From Variibacter gotjawalensis (GTDB lineage Bacteria > Pseudomonadota > Alphaproteobacteria > Rhizobiales > Xanthobacteraceae), in the NCBI RefSeq assembly GCF_002355335.1, contig NZ_AP014946.1:2557501-2621500 (forward strand): a stretch of 64,000 nt of DNA, read 5' to 3'. How positions within the stretch are numbered: position 1 is the stretch's first letter; each line of letters starts with the position of its first letter. The position numbers and the translations under genes are program-made. Below the pieces are notes generated by a model that did not search any database, was not told the origin of the DNA, and saw nothing but the letters and a program-made list of their open reading frames with translations. Shown here one piece after another: positions 18,086-25,690 of the stretch.

Positions 18086-18882
18086 GAGGGCCGAGCGAAG
18101 GCGACGCGAAGGCACGCGAGGTATTGCTCGAGGTCGAGAATGTCTCGCTGCGCTTCGGCGGCGTTAAGGCAATCACGGACGTCTCGTTCGATATTCGTAA
18201 AGGCGAAATCCGCGCGATCATCGGACCGAACGGCGCCGGCAAGACGTCGATGCTTAACGTCATCAACGGCTTTTACCACCCGCAGGACGGCCGCATCACC
18301 TTCAAGGGCGAAACGCGCCGCCGCATGCGCCCGCACCGCGCGGCCGAAGGCGGCATCGCGCGCACGTTCCAGAACGTCGCGTTGTTCAAGGGCATGTCCG
18401 TGCTCGACAACATCATGGCGGGCCGCACGCTCAAGATGAAGTCGAACTTCTTCTGGCAGATGTGGCGCTATGGCCCGGCCATGAAGGAAGAGGTCGAACA
18501 TCGCCACAAGGTCGAAGAGATCATCGACTTCCTCGAGATCGAACACATCCGGCGCACGCAGGTCGGCAAGCTGCCCTATGGCTTGCAGAAGCGCGTCGAA
18601 CTCGGCCGCGCGCTCGCGATGGAGCCGGAACTGCTGCTGCTCGACGAGCCGATGGCCGGCATGAACCTCGAAGAGAAAGAGGACATGTCGCGCTTCATCG
18701 TCGATGTTAACAACCAATACGGCACGACGATCGCGCTGATCGAACACGACATGGGTGTCGTGATGGATCTTTCCGATCGCGTCGTCGTGCTCGAATACGG
18801 CCGCAAGATCGCGGACGGAACGCCGGACGAAGTGAAAGCCAATCAGGCGGTCATCGACGCCTATCTTGGCGTGGCGCATTGA
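18082..18882 (+). CDS. livG: Branched-chain-type ABC transporter ATP-binding protein LivG
   Basis: ATPase subunit of a hydrophobic amino acid/carboxylate uptake ABC transporter, 266 aa. Walker A GPNGAGKTS is near residue 49, then the Q-loop (ARTFQNVALF), a degenerate signature LPYGLQKRVELGRAL, Walker B LLLLDEPMAGMN and the H-loop IEHDM. The C-terminus ends DEVKANQAVIDAYLGVAH, the LivG-specific tail. It begins within the stop codon of the acyl-CoA synthetase gene. A family B palindrome lies between it and livH. Confidence 0.92.
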   Translation: MRGPSEGDAKAREVLLEVENVSLRFGGVKAITDVSFDIRKGEIRAIIGPNGAGKTSMLNVINGFYHPQDGRITFKGETRRRMRPHRAAEGGIARTFQNVALFKGMSVLDNIMAGRTLKMKSNFFWQMWRYGPAMKEEVEHRHKVEEIIDFLEIEHIRRTQVGKLPYGLQKRVELGRALAMEPELLLLDEPMAGMNLEEKEDMSRFIVDVNNQYGTTIALIEHDMGVVMDLSDRVVVLEYGRKIADGTPDEVKANQAVIDAYLGVAH

Positions 18883-18924
18883 GAGGTATGGGATGAACAC
18901 GCTCACCTCATACTCCGCTCATTT

Positions 18925-19068
18925 CAGAGCTGGTCATTCCGGGGCGCGATGCGCGAAGCGCGAGCGAGCCCGGAATCCATATCCCCTGTGCATGCGATTC
19001 ACACCGGGGTTATGGATCCCGGCACTCGCCGTTTGCTGCGCAAATGCGCTCGGCCGGGATGACGGCCG
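18925..19068. repeat. Interspersed palindrome family B inside the liv operon, inverted copy
   Basis: A 144-base bipartite palindrome between livG and livH. It opens cagagctggtcattcc, the exact reverse complement of 13058-13073, and ends ccgggatgacggcc. Centre arms are cggaatccatatcccc and ggggttatggatcccgg. It interrupts a co-directional operon, so it will be present in any livG-livH read-through transcript. Confidence 0.85.
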
Positions 19069-19086
19069 CCATTGGAGCGCGCGCTG

Positions 19087-20043
19087 ATGGACATTCTCTA
19101 CAAAATCTTCATCGACCCTTTCATGCAGATGGGCGGCGCGCCTGATCTGCTCATCCAAGTGCTGTGGGAAGGGCTTGTCGGCGGCGTGCTCTACGCGCTC
19201 ATCGCGCTCGGCTTCGTGCTGATCTTCAAGGCATCCGGCGTGTTCAACTTTGCGCAGGGCATCATGGTGGTGTTCGCCGCTCTGACGCTCGTCGGTCTTT
19301 ACGAGAAGGGCGTGCCGGCTTTCCTTGCGCTCGCGCTCACCGTCGGCGTGATGTTGCTGCTCGCCTACAGCGTCGAACGCATCGTGCTCAAGCCGCTGGT
19401 CAACCAGCCCGACATCATCCTCTTCATGGCAACGTTCGGGCTGACATATTTCCTCATCGGCCTCGGTGAGCTGATTTTCGGCGGCAGCCCGAAGCAGATG
19501 ATCGCGTCGCAGCTCTACCTGCCGAAAGGCAGCATCGACATCCCGATGTTCGGCGGCTCCGTGATGCTGCAGAAGATCGACATCGCGGCGGCCATCATCG
19601 CGTCTCTGATGGTCGCGGGTCTTGCACTGTTCTTCCAATACACGCGCATTGGCCGCGCGTTACGCGCCGTCGCGGACAGCCACAAGGCTGCGCTTTCGGT
19701 TGGCATATCGCTCGAGCAGATCTGGGTCATCGTTTGGTTCGCGGCCGGCATCGTCGCGCTCGCCACCGGCATCATGTGGGGCGCGCGCTCCGAGGTGTCG
19801 TTCGCGCTGCAGATCATCGCTTTGAAGGCGCTACCAGTGCTGATCCTCGGTGGCTTCACGTCGATCCCCGGCGCGATCGTCGGTGGTCTCATCATCGGCG
19901 TCGGCGAGAAGATTGGCGAATTCTACTGGGGCCCGCTGCTCGGCAACGGCATCGAGAGCTGGCTTGCTTACATGATCGCGTTGGCGTTCTTGCTGTTCCG
20001 CCCGCAGGGGCTGTTCGGCGAAAAGATTATCGAACGGATTTAA
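19087..20043 (+). CDS. livH: Branched-chain-type ABC transporter permease LivH
   Basis: Integral membrane permease, 318 aa, with about eight hydrophobic helices. LivH hallmarks are GGVLYALIALGFVLIFKASGVFNFAQGIMVV near residues 30-60 and GRALRAVADSHKAALSVGISLEQIW, the EAA-like loop that contacts the ATPases. The ATG at 19087 has GGAG seven bases upstream; a TTG five codons earlier is within the end of the repeat region and is less likely. Three bases separate it from livM. Confidence 0.9.
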   Translation: MDILYKIFIDPFMQMGGAPDLLIQVLWEGLVGGVLYALIALGFVLIFKASGVFNFAQGIMVVFAALTLVGLYEKGVPAFLALALTVGVMLLLAYSVERIVLKPLVNQPDIILFMATFGLTYFLIGLGELIFGGSPKQMIASQLYLPKGSIDIPMFGGSVMLQKIDIAAAIIASLMVAGLALFFQYTRIGRALRAVADSHKAALSVGISLEQIWVIVWFAAGIVALATGIMWGARSEVSFALQIIALKALPVLILGGFTSIPGAIVGGLIIGVGEKIGEFYWGPLLGNGIESWLAYMIALAFLLFRPQGLFGEKIIERI

Positions 20044-20046
20044 TCG

Positions 20047-21123
20047 ATGCTGTACCGCGAAGCCGGCCAATACAAAACGAGCTACCAGTCTGATCAGGCG
20101 ATCTTCCCGATCCGCCAGGATCGCATCGGCCTCGGCATCATCCTGTTCATCGCGTTCGTCGTCATCCCGGTCTTCGGCAACGACTTCCTGATCAACGCCG
20201 TGATGATCCCGTTCCTGATCTTCTCGCTCGCCGCAATCGGGCTGAACATCCTCACGGGCTACACTGGGCTGCTGTCGCTCGGCACCGGCGCCTTCATGGG
20301 TGTCGGCGCTTACGCTTGCTACAAGCTCACCACGATGTTCCCGAACGTGAACATCCTCGTCTGGGTGATCTGCTCGGGCTTCTTCTCGGCTGCCGTCGGC
20401 GTGCTGTTCGGCCTGCCGTCGCTGCGCATCAAAGGCTTCTACCTCGCGGTCGCAACGCTCGCCGCGCAGTTCTTCCTCGACTGGTGCTTCATCCGCGTGC
20501 CGTGGCTCTACAACTACAATTCGTCCGGTGCGATCCAGGTGCCGGAGCGGCGCTTCCTCGACATGCTGATCTCGGCGCCGAACGGGCAGCCGGTCGTGCG
20601 CTATCTCATCGTGCTCTCGATCGTGGTCGTGATGACGTGGATCGCGTCGAACATCATTCACGGCCGCATCGGCCGCATGTGGATGGCGGTGCGCGATCAG
20701 GATCTCGCCGCCGAACTGATGGGCATCCGGCTTCTGCCGACGAAGCTCTCGGCTTTCGCGGTGTCGTCGTTCTATTGCGGCGTCTCCGGAGCGCTGCTGG
20801 TGTTCTTCTGGTACGGCGCGGCGGAGTCGGACGTCTTCAACGTCAACCAGAGCTTCCAGATTCTGTTCATGGTGATCATCGGCGGCCTCGGCAGCCTGGT
20901 CGGCTCGTTCTTCGGCGCCGCGCTGATCTTCATTCTGCCGATCGTGTTGCGCTACGTGCCGAGCATGCTCGGCCTGCCGATCCAATCGGCGACCGTCGAA
21001 CATCTGACCTTCATGATTATTGGCAGCATGATCATCTTCTTCCTGATCGTCGAACCGCACGGCCTTGCGCGGCTCTGGCAGATCGCGAAACAAAAACTGC
21101 GCGTGTGGCCGTTCCCTTATTAG
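20047..21123 (+). CDS. livM: Branched-chain-type ABC transporter permease LivM
   Basis: Second permease, 358 aa, with around ten membrane helices. LivM motifs include LNILTGYTGLLSLGTGAFMGVGAYA, GLPSLRIKGFYLAVATLAAQFF and the loop GRMWMAVRDQDLAAELMGIRLLPTKLSAFAVSSF. The hydrophilic N-terminus of 25 residues is typical. It begins three bases after livH and presumably forms the membrane heterodimer with it. No ligand can be named from the sequence. Confidence 0.91.
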   Translation: MLYREAGQYKTSYQSDQAIFPIRQDRIGLGIILFIAFVVIPVFGNDFLINAVMIPFLIFSLAAIGLNILTGYTGLLSLGTGAFMGVGAYACYKLTTMFPNVNILVWVICSGFFSAAVGVLFGLPSLRIKGFYLAVATLAAQFFLDWCFIRVPWLYNYNSSGAIQVPERRFLDMLISAPNGQPVVRYLIVLSIVVVMTWIASNIIHGRIGRMWMAVRDQDLAAELMGIRLLPTKLSAFAVSSFYCGVSGALLVFFWYGAAESDVFNVNQSFQILFMVIIGGLGSLVGSFFGAALIFILPIVLRYVPSMLGLPIQSATVEHLTFMIIGSMIIFFLIVEPHGLARLWQIAKQKLRVWPFPY

Positions 21124-21251
21124 GACCGCCACGCCGAACCAATCCCCGCCGCCCTGGCAGGCGAACGGGTTTCTGATCCACCGTAAGGCGGATCGCTAAC
21201 GAGCTCCGGAGCCTACGCCAGGTTCACGTAGCCTAACGAAGGGAGGAACGA

Positions 21252-22580
21252 ATGCGCTTCAGGCACCTCGTTCTCGGCGTCGCCACTGCGGCAACCATCG
21301 GAGCTCCGGCTCTGATCGCCTCCGCACAGGCGCAGGAAATGTACATTCCGCTGCTGACCTACCGGACCGGCCCGTTCGGCGGCTCCGGTACGCCGGTCGC
21401 CAACGGCATGTCCGACTACTTCAAGCTGCTCAACGAACGTGACGGCGGCATCGGCGGCGTGAAGATCGCCATCGAGGAATGCGAGACCGGCTACGACACC
21501 AAGAAGGGTGTCGAATGCTACGAGCAGACCAAGGGCAAGAACCCAGTGATCATGAACCCATGGTCGACGGGCATCACGCTGCAGCTGATCCCGCGCGCTT
21601 CGGTCGACAAGATTCCGATCCTCGCGATGGGCTACGGCCTCTCGGCTGCCGCCAACGGCGATATCTTCCCGTGGGTCTTCAATCCGCCGGACACGTATTG
21701 GGATGGCGCTTCGACCTTCATCAAGCATGCCGGCACGACCGAAGGTGGCATGGAGAAGCTGAAGGGCAAGAAGATCGGCCTCATCTATCTCGACGCACCA
21801 TACGGCAAGGAGCCGATCCCGCTGCTCGAAACGCTGGCCAAGCAATTCGGCTTCGAGCTCAAGCTCTATCCGGTGCCGGCTGCCGAGATGCAGAACCAGT
21901 CGTCGCTGTGGCTCAACGTGCGCCGCGATCGTCCGGACTGGATCTACATGCAGGGCTGGGGCGCGATGAACCCGACAGCCGTCAAGGAAGCCGCGAAAAT
22001 CAACTTCCCGATGAATCGCTTCGTCGGCGTTTGGTTCGCGGGCGGTGACGACGACGCGCGCGCGGGCGGCGATCAGGCGAAGGGCTACGGCCAAGTCGCC
22101 TTCAACGCCGGCGGTGCGAACTTCCCGATGTTGCAGGACGTGATCAAGCACGTCGTCGACAAGGGCAAGAGCTCGGGTCCGAAGGATAAGGTTGGCGAGA
22201 TGCACTACAACCGTGGCATCTACAACTCGATCCTGATGGCGGAGGCGATCCGCACCGCGCAGCAACTCACCGGCAAGAAAGTCGTCACCGGTGAAGACGT
22301 GCGTCGCGGCCTCGAGAACCTCAACATCACCGAGGCACGCCTTAAGGAAATCGGCGCTGAAGGCTTCATGTCGCCGATCCGCACCTCGTGCCAGGACCAC
22401 AGCGGTCACCACAAGCTGTTCATCGCGACGTGGGACGGTACGAAGTGGGTGAAGTCCAGCGACTGGGTCGAGCCGATGAAGACCGAAGTCCGCGCGCTGA
22501 TCGACAAGGAAGCGCAGGACTACGCGCAGAAGACCACCGGCTGGCCGAAGCGCACCGAGCCTTGCGACAAGGCTTCGTAA
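21252..22580 (+). CDS. ABC transporter substrate-binding protein, type 1 periplasmic fold
   Basis: Periplasmic ligand receptor of the Liv-type system, 442 aa, with a signal peptide cleaved near AQA (residue 27). The family I fold is recognised from YIPLLTYRTGPFGGSGTPVANGMSDYFKLLNERDGGIGG, a VIMNPWSTGITLQLIPRA hinge and the GKKIGLIYLDAPYGKEPIPLLE second-lobe start. At about 415 mature residues it is longer than leucine-binding protein, as in receptors for aromatic acids and other hydrophobic compounds. GGGAGG precedes the start by six bases. A hairpin directly follows, as is common after highly expressed receptors. Confidence 0.9.
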   Translation: MRFRHLVLGVATAATIGAPALIASAQAQEMYIPLLTYRTGPFGGSGTPVANGMSDYFKLLNERDGGIGGVKIAIEECETGYDTKKGVECYEQTKGKNPVIMNPWSTGITLQLIPRASVDKIPILAMGYGLSAAANGDIFPWVFNPPDTYWDGASTFIKHAGTTEGGMEKLKGKKIGLIYLDAPYGKEPIPLLETLAKQFGFELKLYPVPAAEMQNQSSLWLNVRRDRPDWIYMQGWGAMNPTAVKEAAKINFPMNRFVGVWFAGGDDDARAGGDQAKGYGQVAFNAGGANFPMLQDVIKHVVDKGKSSGPKDKVGEMHYNRGIYNSILMAEAIRTAQQLTGKKVVTGEDVRRGLENLNITEARLKEIGAEGFMSPIRTSCQDHSGHHKLFIATWDGTKWVKSSDWVEPMKTEVRALIDKEAQDYAQKTTGWPKRTEPCDKAS

Positions 22581-22592
22581 CGCAATGAGAGT

Positions 22593-22620
22593 GGGGCGCG
22601 TGACATGCGCGCCCCATTTT
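22593..22620 (+). terminator. Hairpin with short T tract after the binding-protein gene
   Basis: GGGGCGCG (22593-22600) pairs with CGCGCCCC (22608-22615) around a TGACATG loop and is followed by ATTTT. The T run is short, so partial termination or 3'-end protection of the receptor message is more likely than a full stop, since livF follows 26 bases later on the same strand. Confidence 0.55.
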
Positions 22621-22646
22621 CGCTCCATGACGAAAGACGGAAAAGC

Positions 22647-23492
22647 ATGACCGCAGCGCTGGAAAATACGCCCGCCGCCGCACCGGCCGAAGACAACATC
22701 CTCACGGTGAACAACATCGAGGTTGTCTACGACCACGTGGTGCTGGTGCTCAAAGGCGTGTCGCTCGATGTGCCGCGTGGCGGCATCGTCGCGCTGCTCG
22801 GCGCCAACGGCGCCGGCAAGACGACCACTCTCCGCGCTGTGTCCAATTTGCTGCACGCCGAGCGCGGCGAAGTCACCAAAGGCTCGATCCTCTTCAACGG
22901 CGAAGAGGTGCAGGACTTAACGCCGAACGAACTCGTGCGCCGCGGCTGCATTCAGGTGATGGAAGGTCGCCACTGCTTCGGCCATCTCACTATCGAAGAA
23001 AACCTTCTGACCGGGGCGTTTACCCGCAAGGACGGCAGCGCCGCGATCAAGCGCGACCTCGAACAGGTCTATACCTACTTCAAGCGTCTGCGCGAACGCC
23101 GCACCTCGATGGCCGGCTACACCTCGGGCGGCGAACAGCAGATGTGCGCGATCGGCCGCGCGATGATGTCGCGCCCGAAAATGATCCTGCTCGACGAACC
23201 TTCGATGGGTCTCGCGCCCCAGATCGTCGAGGAAATCTTCGAGATCGTGAATACGCTCAATCAGAAGGAAGGCGTGTCCTTCCTGCTCGCCGAGCAGAAC
23301 ACCAACATGGCGCTGAAATATGCGCAGTACGGCTACATTCTCGAAAACGGGCGCGTCGTGCTCGACGGCGAAGCCAAGATGCTGCGCGAGAACGAGGACG
23401 TGAAGGAATTCTACCTCGGCGTTTCCGAGGGCGAGCGGAAATCGTTCCGCGACGTCAAACACTACAAGCGCCGCAAACGCTGGTTGGCGTGA
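22647..23492 (+). CDS. livF: Branched-chain-type ABC transporter ATP-binding protein LivF
   Basis: Second ATPase subunit, 281 aa. Walker A is GANGAGKTTT near residue 55, signature YTSGGEQQMCAIGRAMM, Walker B MILLDEPSMGLAP and H-loop LLAEQN, where Gln replaces the usual His as is standard in LivF. The N-terminal 20 residues are Ala/Pro-rich. The ATG at 22647 is chosen because the earlier ATG at 22605 lies in the hairpin stem-loop, though the ribosome site (acgga) is modest. The tail GVSEGERKSFRDVKHYKRRKRWLA is longer than in E. coli LivF. Confidence 0.9.
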   Translation: MTAALENTPAAAPAEDNILTVNNIEVVYDHVVLVLKGVSLDVPRGGIVALLGANGAGKTTTLRAVSNLLHAERGEVTKGSILFNGEEVQDLTPNELVRRGCIQVMEGRHCFGHLTIEENLLTGAFTRKDGSAAIKRDLEQVYTYFKRLRERRTSMAGYTSGGEQQMCAIGRAMMSRPKMILLDEPSMGLAPQIVEEIFEIVNTLNQKEGVSFLLAEQNTNMALKYAQYGYILENGRVVLDGEAKMLRENEDVKEFYLGVSEGERKSFRDVKHYKRRKRWLA

Positions 23493-23558
23493 GGTTATCG
23501 TTTCGTCGTATTTCCGCGAGATGCCGGGACCTTCGCGAAAGTACATGAGAGAAATCGG

Positions 23559-24248
23559 ATGGTCGTACTCGCCCTCATCGGCATCTGCTTGGCCCTGGCC
23601 GTATTGTTCGGTCCGTCATATTGGATCAAGCACGTCCTCAAGGTGCACGGCGTCGATCGTCCCGATCTGCCCGGCACGGGCGGCGAACTTGCGCGCCACT
23701 TGCTTGACGAAGCCGGCCTCAACGACGTGAAACTCGAACTCACCGACCAGGGCGATCATTACGATCCGGAAGACCGCACGGTTCGTCTCTTGCCCGAACA
23801 TATGGCGGGCCGGTCGGTGACGGCCGTCGCGGTTGCGGCACATGAGGTGTCGCATGCGGTCCAACATGCGCGCGGAGAGCGCGCGTTCGCAACGCGCCTC
23901 GCGCTGGTGAAGAATTTCGGCTGGATCGACAACGTTGCGATGATGATCCTGCTGGCGTCGCCGATTCTGTTCGCGATCGTGCGCGCGCCGATCATTCTGG
24001 TGCTGCAGCTCGCGCTCGGCGTTGGGCTGCTCGGTATCCGCATTATCATCCATCTCGCGACGCTGCCGGTCGAGTTCGATGCGAGCTTCGGCAAAGCGTT
24101 GCCGGTGCTCGAGCGCGGAAAATATCTCGCCGCCAACGACATGCCGGCAGCGCGCGGCGTCCTGCGCGCTGCTGCGTGGACGTATGTCGCGGCGGCACTC
24201 TTCACTCTCGTCGATATCGCGCGCTGGCTGCGCGTTCTCAGGTTCTAG
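23559..24248 (+). CDS. Neutral zinc metallopeptidase, YugP/Zn_peptidase_2 family
   Basis: Membrane-anchored metallopeptidase, 229 aa. An N-terminal helix (residues 3-20) is followed by the Zn site HEVSH at 95-99, two further helices (about 122-150), and EFDAS near 169, the conserved downstream acidic motif of the family. The whole arrangement matches the YugP group of predicted peptidases, whose targets are not known. It lies 66 bases after livF on the same strand and before a CoA ligase gene, so co-transcription with the transporter is possible. Its link to the transport locus is unexplained. Confidence 0.86.
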   Translation: MVVLALIGICLALAVLFGPSYWIKHVLKVHGVDRPDLPGTGGELARHLLDEAGLNDVKLELTDQGDHYDPEDRTVRLLPEHMAGRSVTAVAVAAHEVSHAVQHARGERAFATRLALVKNFGWIDNVAMMILLASPILFAIVRAPIILVLQLALGVGLLGIRIIIHLATLPVEFDASFGKALPVLERGKYLAANDMPAARGVLRAAAWTYVAAALFTLVDIARWLRVLRF

Positions 24249-24249
24249 C

Positions 24250-24297
24250 GAGCATGGCCAGGAAAAGTGGTGGCCGGTTTTCCGTCCGGTCTTGCGA
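24250..24297. repeat. Family E palindrome (aagtgg..ccggtt core), degenerate copy
   Basis: GGAAAA (24261-24266) and TTTTCC (24278-24283) face each other around gtggtggccgg. The core resembles the element at 29998-30041, which has aagtggacaccggtt. This is a well-known style of intergenic dyad in Rhizobiales. It lies immediately after the zinc peptidase stop codon. Confidence 0.5.
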
Positions 24298-24324
24298 GAA
24301 TAAAAAGACTGAAAGGTTCGTCCG

Positions 24325-25554
24325 ATGAGCGAGTTCTTTGACACTCTTGAGCACCAGTCCGAAAGCGCGCGCGAGCGCATGCTGTTTGGCGGCCTGCCGA
24401 CTGCGGTCGCGCATGCGCTGAAGGCCGAGGGTTGGAAGCGCCATCTCGGCGATATCGATCCGCGCGAGGTGCATTCGCGGGGAGCGCTCGCGAAGCTGCC
24501 GGTGCTGCGTAAGTCTGACTTGCCGCGCCTGCAAAAAGAACATCCGCCGTTCGGCGGCTTCAACGTGACGCCGCCCGGCAAGGCGAAGCGCCTCATGATG
24601 TCGCCAGGGCCTATCTTCGAACCCGAAGGCCACGCGGCCGATTTCGGTCAAGCCGCGCGCGCATTGTTCGCGGCCGGCTTCCGCAAGGGCGATGTCGTCC
24701 ACAACACGTTCGGCTATCACTTCACACCGGGCGCGTTCATTCTGGAGTCGGCAGCGCACGCACTCGGCTGCGCCGTGATCGCGGCCGGTGGCGGCAACAC
24801 GGAAGGCCAGCTCGACGCTATCGAGCACTTCAAGCCGAGCGGTTATATCGGCACGCCGGACTATCTGAAGATACTGCTCGACAATGCGCAGAAGGCAGGA
24901 CGCGATGCGTCCTCGATCAAGCGCGGCCTCGTATCTGGCGCGGCATTGCCGGCATCGCTCCGCAAGGAGCTCGGTGATCGCGGCGTCAACGTTCTGCAAT
25001 GCTACGCGGTCGCCGAGACCGGCGTCATCGCTTACGAGAGCGCCGCGAAGGAAGGGATGATCGTCAACGAGAACATCATCGTCGAGATCGTGAAGCCCGG
25101 CACCGGCGACCCAGTGCCGAATGGCGATGTCGGCGAGATCGTCGTAACGTCCTTTAATCCCGATTACCCGATGGTGCGTCTGGCGACCGGCGACATGTCG
25201 GCGGTGCTGGCTGGTGCGTCTCCTTGCGGGCGCACCAACACGCGCATCAAGGGCTGGATGGGCAGAGCCGATCAGACCGCGAAGGTGAAGGGCATGTTCG
25301 TGCGGCCCGATCAGATCGCCGAGATCGCCAAGCGCTTCCCGCAACTCGGACGCCTGCGTCTCGCCGTCACGCGCAACGGCGAGCAGGATGCGATGACGCT
25401 GCATGCGGAATCGTCGCGCGACGACGGCTTGTCGCAGTCGCTTGCCGAGACGCTGCAGTCGGTGACGAAACTGCGCGGCGACGTGAAACTCGTCGCGCCG
25501 GGCTCGCTGCCGAACGACGGCAAGGTGATCGCCGACGAGAGACCGGTGGGTTAG
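24325..25554 (+). CDS. Phenylacetate-CoA ligase-like AMP-binding protein
   Basis: PaaK-family ligase, 409 aa, expected to adenylate an aromatic or related acid and transfer it to CoA. Family features are KSDLPRLQKEHPPFGG, the GFRKGDVVHNTFGYHFTPG block, a GYIGTPDYLKILLD helix, CYAVAETGVIAYES and the adenylate-contacting VRLATGDMSAVL followed by GWMGRADQTAKVKGMFVRPDQI. The usual SSGTTG P-loop is replaced by MMSPGPIFEPEG, which is characteristic of a diverged subgroup. ATG follows GAAAGG at eight bases. It closes the 16-25.5-kb locus, giving it two unrelated CoA ligases around one transporter. Confidence 0.87.
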   Translation: MSEFFDTLEHQSESARERMLFGGLPTAVAHALKAEGWKRHLGDIDPREVHSRGALAKLPVLRKSDLPRLQKEHPPFGGFNVTPPGKAKRLMMSPGPIFEPEGHAADFGQAARALFAAGFRKGDVVHNTFGYHFTPGAFILESAAHALGCAVIAAGGGNTEGQLDAIEHFKPSGYIGTPDYLKILLDNAQKAGRDASSIKRGLVSGAALPASLRKELGDRGVNVLQCYAVAETGVIAYESAAKEGMIVNENIIVEIVKPGTGDPVPNGDVGEIVVTSFNPDYPMVRLATGDMSAVLAGASPCGRTNTRIKGWMGRADQTAKVKGMFVRPDQIAEIAKRFPQLGRLRLAVTRNGEQDAMTLHAESSRDDGLSQSLAETLQSVTKLRGDVKLVAPGSLPNDGKVIADERPVG

Positions 25555-25569
25555 CGCCTTAAATTCAGT

Positions 25570-25672
25570 ACTCCGTCATGGCCCGGCTTGTCCGGGCCAT
25601 CCACGTCTTTCTTCTTGGCAAAATCAGACAAGTCGTGGATGGCCCGCATAAAGCGGGCCATGACGACGGAGT
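25570..25672. repeat. Interspersed palindrome family A, copy 2 (inverted)
   Basis: Outer ends actccgtca and tgacgacggagt; arms cccggcttgtccggg and cccgcataaagcggg; inner atccacgtctt and agtcgtggat. The left arm is the exact reverse complement of the right arm of copy 1 at 9.2 kb and the right arm matches the reverse complement of its left arm with one change, so the two copies lie in opposite orientation. It separates convergent transcription units. Confidence 0.85.
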
Positions 25673-25690
25673 GTGGCGCGGCGTCGTCGC

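Noticed and set aside
19831-21132. 433-codon frame antisense to livH/livM
   Set aside because: Charged, low-complexity product and a complete, recognisable permease on the other strand.
22605-22646. Alternative upstream start for livF
   Set aside because: The ATG lies within a GC-rich hairpin and has no clear ribosome site.
21213-22856. 547-codon frame antisense to the binding-protein gene
   Set aside because: The sense strand encodes a signal-peptide protein with family motifs; the antisense product has none.
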